Shown here: positions 47,259-56,723 of the stretch, piece by piece | How the letters are laid out: each line of letters begins with the position of its first letter | Position numbering within the stretch: the stretch's first letter is position 1 | NCBI GenBank assembly: GCA_037783415.1 | Contig: JAZGTN010000058.1 | Coordinates: 2,392,001 to 2,456,000 of the forward strand | DNA from: Leptasterias polaris | Taxonomy: Eukaryota > Echinodermata > Asteroidea > Forcipulatida > Asteriidae | Reading direction: 5' to 3' | DNA length: 64,000 bases | Notes under the pieces: generated by a model | What the model was told of the DNA's origin: nothing | The model's database searches: none | What the model saw: the letters and a program-made list of their open reading frames with translations, nothing else | Position numbers and translations under genes: made by a program

Positions 47259-47305
47259 CATGCGTACAACCGTGTGGCGCGTATAGGCCATTTACAACAG
47301 CGGTG
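47259..47305 (-). repeat. Right terminal inverted repeat, long-spacer form
   Basis: Read inward on the minus strand: CACCGCTGTT (47,305-47,296), a 23-bp spacer, then CGGTTGTACGCATG (47,272-47,259). GTGT duplication at 47,306-47,309. Confidence 0.85.
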
Positions 47306-47309
47306 GTGT

Positions 47310-47905
47310 CGCAATGCTGTTTCGCTAAAACAAGATCGAGTGATGTCCACATATTGATGTAACAATGTGCTGTAGCTGGATGCCATGTCAGGTACGGTGA
47401 TCATGGGACTGGGTGAATCGTTCGCTGTGCAAATTCCTTGAACATTCAAGCTGGTCGTGGTGTCAATGAGCCGATGATGCTTTACGTCGACACACAAGCC
47501 AAAATGTCTCAAAAAATCAGCACCGATGATTGCTATAGATGAATCAGCAATAATAAAAACCCAGCAATAAGCTCGACGTAGACCAATGTCAAGTGTTAGA
47601 GATCGTTCTCCGAAAGTCGCTATGGGCGACTTGTTGACAGCCTGGAGGTTGTATTGGTTAGATGGGTGTTTGCGGTCGCTTGGGGTGGGTGGCAAGACAC
47701 TTATCTCTGCACCTGTATCGATGAGGAAACGTCTCCCCGATTGTTTATCTGTGACATAAAAGAGACGACTTGTAGTGTCATTGCCAGTAGGACTTGTCAT
47801 CGCTAGCCGCTGGCTTGGTCGTTTCCCTGCAACTTTTGGCTGTTGTATGTACAGGGATCCTTGCACTTGTGAGCATTGCTTCCGTAGCGCCAATGATACC
47901 AACAT
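47310..47905 (-). CDS. pro: Gypsy aspartic protease, -1 frame to gag, cut by the transposon
   Basis: Retropepsin that matures Gag-Pol. The frame holds F-L-I-D-T-G-A-E-I-S (catalytic D-T-G) and I-I-G-A-D-F-L near the C-terminal end of the domain. It overlaps gag by about 100 bp in the -1 frame, with a slippery heptamer at 47,821-47,827. The frame continues through the transposon TIR to a stop at 47,129, but protease-pol identity ends at the GTGT duplication at 47,306. Across the empty site the frame runs directly into RT. Confidence 0.88.
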
Positions 47906-48723
47906 TCACTGGAGGAATCGGGGTGGGAACTTGGGGTCCTATCCCGGCGTCCCCGGCTTCTACTACGGTTGGTACTGCGACTCTGGTTTCGACTCTCTCG
48001 ATTAGATTGACGGAGTGTTGCACCGACCATGTGAGTTGAAAGGTGTTGTACTTGAAGGCTTAGCTGTTGGATTTGGCTTTGTAGTTGTTGTATGTCAGCG
48101 CTCTTGGATGGTGGTACAACTGGCGGTGCAGCTGCAGCGGCCTGGGGAGCCATTATCGCGGTAGATCCCACGATGGGTGGCACTGCCACCTCGACGATCT
48201 TGTCCGCCAACTCAGCAAGTTGTTCGATGGAGACGGTTTGTGTTGTTGAGGCAAGGATCAGTTGCACATTTGTTGGCAAGCGTTGCACGAATAGCTGCTT
48301 GAGAATGTTGACTTCCAATGTGTTATCCCCGAGTAGTTGTTGCATCCGCCTCAGTAATTGTGTAGGTTTGTGATCACCAAGCTCCTCTGAGATCAAAAGT
48401 TGGTGAAGTCGTTTCTGTTCAGAAGCAGTCGTGCGACGGATGAGGGCAGTCTTTAAGCAATCATATGCATCCTGCTCGGGTGGGGCGATGAGTATGTCTC
48501 TCACCTCAGTGGCGTACTCTGGTTGCAAAGAGCCTATGACATAAGCAAATTTGGTGCGTTGCACTGTGATGTTTCGAGTGAGGAATTGAGCCTCTACCTG
48601 GGCAAACCAGAGGGCAGGATCGTTGGGCCAAAATGGAGGCAACTTCAAAGTCACTCCGGACAAGGGCGGAGGATGGCTTGAATCTGTGGACTGGCCTGGC
48701 TTAGAGTCATCTTTTGATGCCAT
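47803..48723 (-). CDS. gag: Gypsy Gag, 306 aa
   Basis: Structural protein packaging the element RNA. Start ATG at 48,723, only 49 bases from the LTR and directly after the tRNA-like primer site. Residues 1-190 are a helical capsid-like region (P-F-W-P-N-D-P-A-L-W-F near the start, common to this Gypsy group). Residues 190-250 contain Ala/Pro and Gln-rich coiled-coil segments; residues 243-265 are an RS-rich basic tract; and a single Cys/His knuckle (C-W-Y-H...C-K-D-P-C) follows at about 276-293. The last codons contain the frameshift heptamer. Confidence 0.9.
   Translation of the reverse strand: MASKDDSKPGQSTDSSHPPPLSGVTLKLPPFWPNDPALWFAQVEAQFLTRNITVQRTKFAYVIGSLQPEYATEVRDILIAPPEQDAYDCLKTALIRRTTASEQKRLHQLLISEELGDHKPTQLLRRMQQLLGDNTLEVNILKQLFVQRLPTNVQLILASTTQTVSIEQLAELADKIVEVAVPPIVGSTAIMAPQAAAAAPPVVPPSKSADIQQLQSQIQQLSLQVQHLSTHMVGATLRQSNRESRNQSRSTNRSRSRGRRDRTPSSHPDSSSECWYHWRYGSNAHKCKDPCTYNSQKLQGNDQASG
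47821..47827 (-). promoter_or_regulatory. Slippery heptamer G GGA AAC for -1 frameshift gag to pro
   Basis: On the minus strand GGGAAAC lies in the gag frame as G-GGA-AAC, the canonical X-XXY-YYZ form, six codons before the gag stop (47,803-47,805). A -1 slip moves directly into the protease frame. Confidence 0.8.
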
Positions 48724-48772
48724 AGCTCACGTATCAGAAGGTTGCGTGTTCGAATCACGTCTGGGTCACCAA
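48724..48772 (+). promoter_or_regulatory. Extended primer-binding region resembling a tRNA 3' half
   Basis: On the plus strand this stretch reads like a tRNA from the anticodon arm to the end: ATCAGAAGG, a T-arm GTTCGAATC, acceptor CTGGGTC, discriminator and CCA, one base from the LTR. The ATCAGAAG and ACG context recalls tRNA-Arg. Usual primer sites match only about 18 nt; here the likeness covers about 45 nt. It fills the whole leader between LTR and gag ATG. Confidence 0.65.
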
Positions 48773-49251
48773 TGTGGGGATTGTATGAAATAAATCACTT
48801 TGACTTACCCACGTTAATTAAAGTGTTCATGCATCAAATCGAGGACAGTAGTACAGGCGAAGTAATTCACTTGTTGATGAAGTGCTAATAAAATGTTAAA
48901 TGGTAAACAATACCTCTCCAAAGATGGCACAAATAAACTGTAGAGTATTCACTGTTCTACAGGTATGCTTATGATCCAAACTCCGGTTGAAATATGCCTC
49001 AATGTAAATCAGAAGAGGAACAGTCGAACGAATCCATAGAAACTAGAAGGCAAACTCTAAAAAACTCTAAACATGTAAAGCCAAGCAAACCGCATGGCCC
49101 GACGAAAACTAAGTGAACACATGTACATGTATATACAGTTCCGCTGGTATTAGCAGTGTTGTTACCAACCGGTGACCTCTGACACTCCAATTGGTATGGC
49201 GTGCAAAGTGGTACGAAAATTAAAAAGCACACAAATGTTCGTGTCACCACA
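48773..49251 (-). repeat. Gypsy 5' LTR
   Basis: 479 bp, same length as the other LTR and apparently identical. As the element reads leftward this LTR carries the promoter. GCTG target copy at 49,252-49,255. Confidence 0.95.
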
Positions 49252-49255
49252 GCTG

Positions 49256-52200
49256 CGTCCGAATTTCATTGCTATTCGCCTGCGTGTAGCTGCAGCCGTA
49301 GACAATAGACATTAGCTCTAGACGCCCGTTTCGGACACAGCCTAAGTCTTGATTGGCGACATTCATTTTGTTTAACGTAGTGCGATATCGCAAGATGAAT
49401 TACTGTCCGCAACACGGATTACTGGAGAAGAGATATCTGTATCACACGAACATATTGATCAAAACAAACGTCTTGACGCTTTTGGCTCTAGATAGACCCC
49501 GCCCACATTTTTTTTCTGGCAGCGATTTTGAATACTCATGAACTGCCAAGAGAATAACTCAAAGTAATTAGGCTGACGTCATCGGAATCCTTTTCCTACT
49601 TGCCTGTTACTTTGGAGAGGATGTTAATGTGCTAGTTCACACCTTAGATGATAGTACATGTATACTACTGTTTTTTCTTCTTGTAATGTGCTCTTTTCTT
49701 TTTGAATTTTTTATAAATTTTTCTTGGTTAAATCATCTATATTATTCACCAAATCATGTGATAACCTATATTTCCAATAATTCAGCGATTTCTTGCACTG
49801 CCGTGTTGCTCATGTTGTTCATAAAGACCATCACACATCTCTTGAGCTCTAGAGGTGTGATAGTCTTAATGAGCACATGCACTTGTCACACTATCCAATC
49901 TATATTACCCAGAAATGACGTAAACACGTGGGCATTTCCACAGTACATGGGTACAATTGGTATGCACATTTATTGGTTCCATAAAAAAATGTAGAAACAT
50001 GAATAAAATTAAATGATATTGTTAACTAATAAGAGTATTCCATATTGACTTTTAAAAGAATATTTGAAATGTTTACGATTTTTTTAGATGGGTAATGTGA
50101 TGTCCACCCACAATTTTGAGTGTAAAATGGGACTTTTTCTCAAGGTCAAAGTTTGCTGCTCAGGTTAGGTTTTTTTCTGTTCCATACTTCTTGTGGTGTG
50201 ATTTATAAAAGAATGTGTATAATAGAGAATAAAAATCAAGAAAAATTCAATCCCAATAATGTTTTGTTCTATAACTTTATGACTCGTTCTTTACATGGTC
50301 TACGTACGTAACACGTTCCATTATTGAATGGATTTATATGGTGCTGCTGTAGTTGCTGCAAATGCTACAATGATATCTAGTTAGTTTACAGACATTGTAA
50401 TGGCCCATCGGTGCCAAAAAGTAACTTTTGTTGTTCTGTGTCCATAATTTTATACGTACGTAACAACTGTCTTGCTCCCTTTTCGCAGCAAAATAGAAAT
50501 CGCGCCGGGAAAAAAAGGCCTCGAGCCCTTCTGCGCATGCGTATATACGTCTTGACACCGTTGCCATCAACTCCTTGTTTTTCTACCTGGACGTGCAGCC
50601 AACCGTTCACAGTCTGTCAACAAAATTACGTATGTAGAAATTGTTACGTATGTTCCTCTATGTTCCTCTATCTAGTATTTTTCAAAAATATGTTCTTTCA
50701 TATATGATATCATTTAAAATCAGCAAAGTATAGTGAGAGTGTGCAAACATTGTTATTTTCGTGCTAAAACGAACCCCTTAGTGTCGGCTTTCAGATGATA
50801 CTAAACGTATGTTGTCGTATTGACCGATTGCGTTATGCTTTGTGTATGAACATGATGCTTTGTGTATGAACATGACGAAAACTAGTCAAGTCGCCCACTA
50901 CAAAGTCGCCCCCCACATACAAACTATACGAGGGGGCGACTTTGTAAGGGCGAGTTTACTAGACAAACTATACGAGGGGGCGACTTTGCTAGGGGGCGAT
51001 CTCTGTTTACGTTTGTGATCGGGTCCTTCTAGCCGATGTCAGTTCACCACTGACATCAAGATTAATATTACCATCATCTCGACATTATTAGACATTATTA
51101 GACATTGCAGTGTTATTATAGATAGTTCCCAGTAGACGCCATCTTTACGGGCAAATCGCATTTTGGCATGCAGGCGCGTCAAGCGCTCAAATTATTTAAC
51201 GCAGCCGCGTCATTCACTAACCAATCATGCAATGAGTTTGGTGAAATGTGCGCGTGCTGCACGCCGTTCTCACGCGTAACGCATGACTGTGTGTTCCAAA
51301 TTGCCCGTAAAGATGGCCGACTTACGTCATACTGCAACCTATCTATAGACAAAACAATTTGATGTTTTTAGAGCAATAATTACGATATTTGCTGGATCTG
51401 TTTGGACCCTTCACAATTGTTGGCATGCATGCAGACGATTGTGATCAGCATGTCCGACAGGTGGACTGATTTCGCAATCGATAATTATTACTCTTCTGGC
51501 CATAATTTAAGTTAATTAAACAATTTAATGTCATACTTAACATGAATTAGAAATTGACCTTCAAGTTCAACTCAATGTAATTTTTGTGATCAGCATGTCC
51601 GACAGGTGGACTGATTTCGCAATCGATAATTATTACTCTTCTGGCCATAATTTAAGTTAATTAAACAATTTAATGTCATACTTAACATGAATTAGAAATT
51701 GACCTTCAAGTTCAACTCAATGTAATTTTTGTGATCAGCATGTCCGACAGGTGGACTGATTTCGCAATCGATAATTATTACTCTTCTGGCCATAATTTAA
51801 GTTAATTAAACAATTTAATGTCATACTTAACATGAATTAGAAATTGACCTTCAAGTTCAACTCAATGTAATTTATTTATTTTTTTTATTTATTTTTTTAA
51901 AAATACATTTTCTTTCAAGTTCAACCTTCGACTAGTACCATTCGAATTTAGGGTTAGCCATTTCCAAAGCATGTCACCAAATGAAGGAATAATTCCTCAG
52001 TTCCCGAAAATATCTGATGCTCCAAAGTCATTGTCGTTAACATTGGGATCAATGTTTGGTGACATTTCCGGCTTTTATTTAATTTGTTTCCCCCCAAAAT
52101 TGCCATTGACGTAATAATTTACAATGTTGAAAATAAATTGTCTTAATTTGAAACAAAAATGGAATTAGAAAAACCACACTTTTTAAAAATTGTTTTATTT

Positions 52201-52438
52201 ATCATAAATATGTGTGATAACACTAAATAAATTTATTAAATAAATAACATTAAAATTAAATAAAATTATTAAATTAATAATTAAATAATTAATTTAAATA
52301 TAACATTAAACAAATTTAACATAAACAATGTTTCATCTTTTAAATAATATATTAAATAAATATATAAAAATGATAACGTAATATAATTATGTATATAAAA
52401 ATAATTGTGGGTTTTTTTCCTTGCGGCCCACCCCTCTT
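49256..52438. other. Non-coding DNA with small repeats
   Basis: No gene supported. Notable: a direct repeat of aaactatacgagggggcgac at about 50,925 and 50,964; an inverted pair ccatctttacgggcaa (about 51,138) and ttgcccgtaaagatgg (about 51,301) bounding a possible 180-bp MITE; and a triple 145-bp tandem at 51,441-51,875 (separate entry). 52,080-52,400 is extremely AT-rich. Confidence 0.5.
51441..51875 (+). repeat. Three tandem copies of a 145-bp unit
   Basis: gtgatcagcatgtccgacag begins each unit at 51,441, 51,586 and 51,731. Units look almost identical, so the triplication is recent or was homogenised. Confidence 0.95.
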
Positions 52439-53036
52439 TAATTTCTTCGTCAAGGTGTGACTCCAGACATATCCCCTCAAGATGGGGGAGCCCCTTGGAA
52501 GTTGGCATCGCCAAAGAAGACAATGCCCCCATGGAGGACAGCATCCCTGATGAAGATGGCACCCCTGCAATCAAATCAAAGAAAGTTAGTATTTAAGAAC
52601 AAGAATTTTAATATGAAAGAAAAAAATATATACATATTTGGGAAATTTGTTAGTAATGAAATTGCTGCATACTACAAGTGAGGCAATAAGTTATAAAAAA
52701 GACGACCTACAATTCGCCAAATTAATTAGTGTGCTTTCATTCAATCTGTCAGGCGTGAAGAATCCAGGACATGTTTCTGCGGATGGTTTGGAAAATGGCA
52801 ACTGGTGTGTGGTCGAGTATGACGGCAACAGTTACCCAGGCATCGTTGAAGATGTGGTGAACAATAACTATCTTGTCTCAGTCATGACTTCAAATGGAAA
52901 AGGAACATGGAAATGGCCAACCTCCTCAGACTGTTTGTGGTACACCAAGGAGAAATTAATCAAACAAATCCAGCCTCCTGACTTGATTTCCTCTCGCGGA
53001 ACTTACAAATTTGTTTATCATGAAAATGAACTATAA
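52439..53036 (+). pseudogene. 3' end of an unidentified gene, two candidate exons
   Basis: An acidic, Pro/Asp-rich segment (about 52,439-52,583, ending T-P-A-I-K-S-K-K) reaches a GTTAGT donor. A pyrimidine tract ending CTGTCAG at about 52,754 opens a last exon of about 94 codons to 53,036. This last exon has W-C-V-V-E-Y-D-G, S-Y-P-G and W-K-W-P-T motifs, a small beta-rich module I associate with the C-terminus of uncharacterised, often transposon-linked invertebrate proteins. An ATTAAA lies about 105 bp after the stop. The upstream part of the gene is not found, so this is partial or relic. Confidence 0.4.
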
Positions 53037-53211
53037 ACACTTTCAAACTTTTTGGTGCCACTACACGTCCAATGCTGTATACAGCATTCATTTGGATGCA
53101 GTTAATGTGAGCGCCATTTTTGTTGTTGACTGTTACTGAAAAATTAAACCTGTGTACCTTTAAACATGGACAATTTTGTGAACACCGTTAATTGTCATTA
53201 ATTGTGCCAAA

Positions 53212-53246
<35 letters not shown>

Positions 53247-53379
53247 CCACATTTATTGTGCGCATTTCACCATAAAATATTCAAAAGCACATTACAAAAA
53301 ACTATAATATCATAAAAAGTCAGCACAATAGAGTAAAACAGCAGAGTTAAAAATAACAATGTTACACACAAAAAACAAA

Positions 53380-55371
53380 TTAGCCAAAAGCTTGTTTAAA
53401 AAGAAAAGTCTTTAACTTAGTCTTAAAAACAGAAAGAGACTGTATCGATTGAATGTGCGAGGGTAATCCATTCCAAAGTGTCGGCGCAGCTTGAATAAAT
53501 GACTTGTCCCCAGTGGATTTTTGCATTTTACCTTTTGGGTAATTTAAGAGTAACCTGTTGGAACGCAGAGAATAGTTAGAATGGTCTTTAACATGCAACA
53601 TGTCATTGATGTACTTTGGAGCGAGGTCATGAAGGGCCTTGAATGTCAACAAAATAATCTTGAATTGAATACGATAGTAAATAGGCAGCCAATGTAACTG
53701 ATGGAGTAAGGGAGTAACATGGCTCCATCTTGGTGTACCACATACAAGCCTAGCAGCGGCATTTTGAACTTTTTGCAGTCTAGATAATTGTGAATTTGGT
53801 AGACCATAAAATAAACTATTGCAGTAATCAAGACGGACAGTTATAAAAGCGTGAACCAAAACAATTAACGCCTCTCTAGACAAATATTTCTTAATTCTTC
53901 TGATATTATGAATATGATAAAATGCAGTGGAACAAGTCTTTGTAATTTGCTTGTTCATTGTAAATTTTGAGTCAAACCAGCAGCCTAAGTTGCATACTCA
54001 TGATGATGGTGAAATAACACAATCACCCACTCTTAAATCTGATATTGTTAATTTAGATAATTGCAACTGACTACCAATAATAATAAATTCAGTTTTGGCG
54101 TCGTTTATCATAAGCTTATTTTTCAACATCCATTGACGTATATCCCTTATACAATATTCCATTGCTGCCAGAGCCTGCTCTTGGCTTACAGAGCTACACA
54201 CGGTTTAAAAGATATGTACAGTTGGGTGTCGTCAGCATAGCAATGAGTGTTAGGGAGATGCTGCTTTACTATAATCAAACAATTTGGATCAGTATATGCT
54301 AAAAAGCAAGGGTCTGAGACAAGATCCTTGTGGTACTCCGCAATTGACAACAAACTTATCAGAAAGAGCTCCTTTCATTAAAACACGTTGAGTCCTTCTT
54401 GATAAGTAAGAACTAAACCAATCAAAAACCAAACCCGAAATGCCAATCTTAGACCTCAGTCGATCCAGCAAAATTTCATGTTCCACAGTATCAAAAGCAG
54501 CACTGAGATCCAAGAGTACAAGTAAAGTAACATGTTGAGAATTCATTTTATTTAAAATATCATTTTTTACTTTGAGTAGTGCAGTTTCAGTGCTATGATT
54601 CTTACGATAAGCTGACTGTAGCGATGGATACAATGAGTTATCAGTCATGTGTTTATGAAACTGTTCATACACTGCTCGTTCAGTTAATTTTGATATATAT
54701 TGGAGGTTGCTGATAGGGCGGAAATTATGTAAATTTGTAGAATCTAAATTTTCTTTCTTAATTAGAGGGAGAATAAGGGCATCCTTCCAATCTGTAGCAA
54801 AAACGCCAGTTTCTAAAGACAAATTGATGATCTTTGTAAGAACAGGCAGTAAAATATCCAGACAACTAACAACAAGCTGTGTTGGCATCGGGTCAAGCGA
54901 ACAAGATTTTTTGGAACCTTTATCAATATTAAGAGCTCTTACATCTTGTTCAGTGAGCAGTGAAAAATTTTCAAAAGATGGTACATGAACATACGTGTCT
55001 TTATCTTGTACAGATTGAATATTACCAGAGCTAAACCTTGAGTGAATATCAGTGATCTTCTGGATAAAAAATCTACCGAATTCATTAGCTAGATCATGAG
55101 GATTACTAGAATCGGACATCACAATATGTGTTTGTGGTTTTAGGAGTTTGCTTACTGCGTTAAAAAGATTTCTAGAGTTACAACTATTCACCTTACTAAA
55201 GTTAGAATATAATTCACGACGAGCTTGATTCATTAAGTAAATTGTATGGTTTCTTTTCGTCTTATAAATTAACAAATCCACGGTATCACCAGTTCGATCG
55301 TATCCACTTTCTTTCTGCCTGTCGGCATAACCTCTTAGCAGCTTTAATTTCAGCATTAAACCATGGTACAA
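53380..55371 (-). pseudogene. LINE ORF2 reverse transcriptase and C-terminal region
   Basis: 55,371-54,289 encodes RT blocks with F-R-P-I-S-N-L, L-D-L-S-A-A-F-D-T and G-V-P-Q-G-S. A stop follows, after which another frame gives the catalytic Y-A-D-D-T-Q-L-Y at about 54,235. 54,201-53,998 and 53,958-53,380 encode the thumb and C-terminal region with L-D-Y-C-N-S-L-F-Y-G and L-H-W-L-P. These motifs are typical of L2/CR1-type ORF2. At least two frame breaks separate the parts. Confidence 0.85.
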
Positions 55372-55515
55372 GGGGTCTATCAGTAATTGTTTTCACTTGT
55401 AGAGGCGCACGACAATCAAATGCTTTTGAAAGAGTTGTGTTGTAACAGTGGACAACAAGATCATCTAAATCCCCAGTTTGATTCATACACAAATTCGAAT
55501 TGGCAAGATAAATAT

Positions 55516-56076
55516 TCAGTGAGTCAATATCAATAGATTTAGATTTCCTAAATGTAATTTGTCTAACCGGTAATGCTGGTTGGCCCTTTTTAAATTACAC
55601 AGGACAGAGAAATGATCAGAAAACAAATAATCTGAGATTGGAACACCATCTATAACATCATCACAAGCACGAGTGATGATTAAGTCTAGTATGTGCCCCT
55701 TTTCATGAGTTGATTGTCTGACATGTTGTTGCAGTCCAGATGTCTCAAGAATTTCAGACAGATGCACAGCATCAGTGTTATTAATTACGTCCATGTGAAT
55801 GTTAAAATCTCCTGTGATGAGGAATGGTTCTGAAGACAGCACGATTGATTCCAAATAAGTACTGAATTCGGTGAAGAATGCACTGGTAGTAATCGGGTGA
55901 TTAGTTGAATAAGGTGGTCTATAAATGATGACAAGCCTCAATGAGTAGTTACCATACGTGATGATGTATTCAAAAGATCGAAACTCGAATTCAGTTATTT
56001 CAATAATTTGCATGTTTTCCCTGAAAACAACAGTTCTGTAAACCAAGTTTCAGTCAGTGCAAATATGTCGGCCCTA
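55516..56076 (-). pseudogene. LINE AP-endonuclease fragment
   Basis: The C-terminal two-thirds of an apurinic endonuclease domain: G-D-F-N-I-H at about residue 100 of the open frame and S-D-H-F-S-V near its end, both active-site motifs. The frame starting at 56,046 is preceded, after a small shift, by A-L-T-E-T-W codons up to about 56,076. The N-terminal half is missing. Confidence 0.8.
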
Positions 56077-56084
56077 AGTAGTGT

Positions 56085-56345
56085 GTTGGGTCTTTATGAG
56101 ACACTTTTATGCATAAACTTTATGAGACACTTTTATGCATAGTCTTGATGAGACAGAATTAGCATAATAAAGGAGAGGTAGGAGTCTTGATGAGACAGAA
56201 TTAGCATAATAAAGGAGAGGTAGGAGTCTTGATGAGACAGAACTATCATAATAAAGGAGGGTAGGAGTCTTTATGAGACAGAACTATCATAATAAAGGAG
56301 GGTAGGAGTCTTTATGAGACACTGTTATGTATAAACTTTATGAGA
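56085..56345 (+). repeat. Tandem units with tttatgagaca / agtcttgatgagacag words
   Basis: Four or five units of about 43 bp (agtctt-g/t-atgagacagaa ... ataaaggagg) plus two copies of aaactttatgagacactttt. Related words (aagacaga, gatgagaggaggg, gggatgatttgaaatgggcc) recur at 56,355-56,420 and 57,180-57,240, on both sides of the minus-strand ORF. Confidence 0.85.
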
Positions 56346-56723
56346 CAGATGTATGCGCGGGATGATTTGAAATGGGCCAATGAGAGAGGAGGGTTTGATA
56401 AGACAGAATATGTATGAGATGATGAGAACAGAAGACAAGTCTAAATGTTTGATGGGACAGATTTATGCGTGGGATGATATGAACAAAGAAAAGTGTAGAA
56501 GTCTTAATGAGACAGATGTATGCGGGCTTATATAAATGCGACATGAGGGTCCTGTAACGCCATTCTGTGCGGGACTATCTTGACATCCCCCATATAATAA
56601 TAATAATAACAATAAATGAGCAGATTTTGTTTGTTTATTACCCTTAGTAACAGACAGTGGATGAATCTCTTTTTTGACAATGTGGTGGCTCTTAAAAGAG
56701 CCGGTTGTTTTATGTTGACGTGA

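Larger units (their letters stand above)
40534..47305 (-). mobile_element. DNA transposon with RAG1-type N-terminal module (N-RAG/Chapaev-like), inside Gypsy pol
   Basis: 6,772 bp, both ends beginning 5'-CACCGCTGTT, flanked by GTGT. One multi-exon gene on the minus strand runs from 46,079 to 41,591. Its first exon has the order of zinc modules and RING seen in the N-terminal third of RAG1; the later exons encode a transposase-like core. Known relatives, from memory: the Aplysia N-RAG-TP transposon, which encodes a RAG1 N-terminal homologue, and Chapaev elements, which have CAC ends and 4-bp duplications. No RAG2-like kelch ORF is visible on either strand. Because it lies inside a Gypsy copy with identical-looking LTRs, it moved recently. 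Confidence 0.85.
37314..49251 (-). mobile_element. Gypsy LTR retrotransposon, minus strand, split by a DNA transposon
   Basis: Two 479-bp LTRs (37,314-37,792 and 48,773-49,251) start TGTGGGG and end CACCACA on the plus strand and appear identical on reading. GCTG flanks both sides (37,310-37,313; 49,252-49,255). Reading on the minus strand: LTR, tRNA-like primer site, gag, protease, RT, RNase H, integrase, polypurine tract, LTR. Without the 6,776-bp insertion (element plus duplication) the element would be 5,162 bp and gag-pro-pol would be continuous except for one -1 frameshift between gag and pro and one broken base run in RT. Identical-looking LTRs imply a young insertion. Confidence 0.92.
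53218..56076 (-). mobile_element. L2/CR1-like LINE, 5' truncated, damaged
   Basis: Read on the minus strand: endonuclease part (56,076-55,516), RT (55,371-54,220) and the C-terminal domain to 53,380, followed by a 3' UTR ending in a TAA/TTA microsatellite at 53,218-53,245. Several stops and frame changes break it, so it is inactive. Its 5' end stops in mid-endonuclease exactly where Polinton-side sequence begins at about 56,077. Confidence 0.85.

Noticed and set aside
47129..47309. Extension of the Gypsy protease frame to 47,129
   Set aside because: These codons are transposon TIR and subterminal sequence read by chance; retroelement identity stops at the GTGT duplication.
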